NCBI GenBank assembly: GCA_903898975.1
Contig: CAIUHT010001190.1
Span: forward strand, 1-5,226
Direction: 5' to 3'
DNA from: an uncultured Planctomycetaceae bacterium
Lineage (GTDB): Bacteria; Planctomycetota; Planctomycetia; Planctomycetales; Planctomycetaceae
DNA: 5,226 nucleotides
Shown here: positions 5,201-5,226 of the stretch, piece after piece
Position numbering within the stretch: the first letter of the stretch is position 1
Layout of the letters: each line of letters opens with the position of its first letter
The notes under the pieces: generated by a model
What the model was told of the DNA's origin: nothing
The model's database searches: none
What the model saw: the letters and a program-made list of their open reading frames with translations, nothing else
Program-made: the position numbers and the translations under genes

Positions 5201-5226
5201 CTTCCCATGCGGTCAGTGCCGACAGC

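Larger units (their letters stand above)
4324..5226. other. Gene-free, repeat-rich intergenic region
   Basis: No credible coding sequence is visible on either strand. Two overlapping minus-strand frames stay open for about 540-600 bases (4549-5148 and 4607-5146). However, both translate to Arg/Pro/Gly-rich strings without hydrophobic core patterns, and both run straight through the palindromes, as expected for GC-rich non-coding DNA. The composition changes from AT-rich (about 4370-4510) to very GC-rich with hairpins, a tandem duplication and a G-quadruplex motif; each is listed separately. No RNA gene could be recognised. Confidence 0.65.

Noticed and set aside
4324..5226. CRISPR array, tRNA or riboswitch in the long gene-free tail
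   Set aside because: There are only two copies of each repeat, with no regular spacer pattern, no cloverleaf and no recognisable riboswitch core.

Overview
The window is high-GC bacterial DNA. It most resembles a member of the Planctomycetota. The grounds are the paired secreted proteins with no recognisable catalytic domain, a long Gly/Met/Pro-rich stretch joined to HEAT-like helices, weak Shine-Dalgarno signals and repeat-filled intergenic DNA. This placement is inference from style; no marker gene is present and the genus cannot be told.

Layout: only three protein genes are supportable. On the minus strand, a probable two-gene unit runs from about 2650 down to 67. It encodes first a secreted 564-aa protein (signal peptide, Gly/Met/Pro low-complexity segment, proline-rich linker, HEAT-like helical repeats) and then, after a 64-nt gap, a secreted 274-aa protein of unknown function. 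Both carry signal peptides with a predicted cleavage just before a Gln (V-E-A|Q and S-E-A|Q), so both are probably exported to the same compartment. A gene-free divergent region of about 725 bp (2651-3375) separates this unit from a plus-strand gene (3376-4323). That gene encodes a complete histone-deacetylase-family (AcuC/AphA/HDAC) metal-dependent deacylase with all expected active-site residues.

From 4324 to the right edge (about 900 bp) I see no credible gene. This stretch starts with an AT-rich patch and a terminator-like hairpin at 4461-4500. It continues into dense repeats: a 24-bp tandem duplication, a 17-bp direct repeat of period 65 with palindromic CCTGCAGG cores, several perfect short hairpins, an 18-bp-armed inverted repeat whose right arm is also a strong G-quadruplex motif, and two more hairpins at the right edge. 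It looks like a cluster of dispersed, non-coding, palindrome-rich elements.

No phage, CRISPR, toxin-antitoxin or defence genes are visible, and I found no convincing new multi-gene system. The best leads are the repeat/G-quadruplex block, the secreted Gly/Met/Pro-HEAT protein with its partner, and the physiological substrate of the deacylase.
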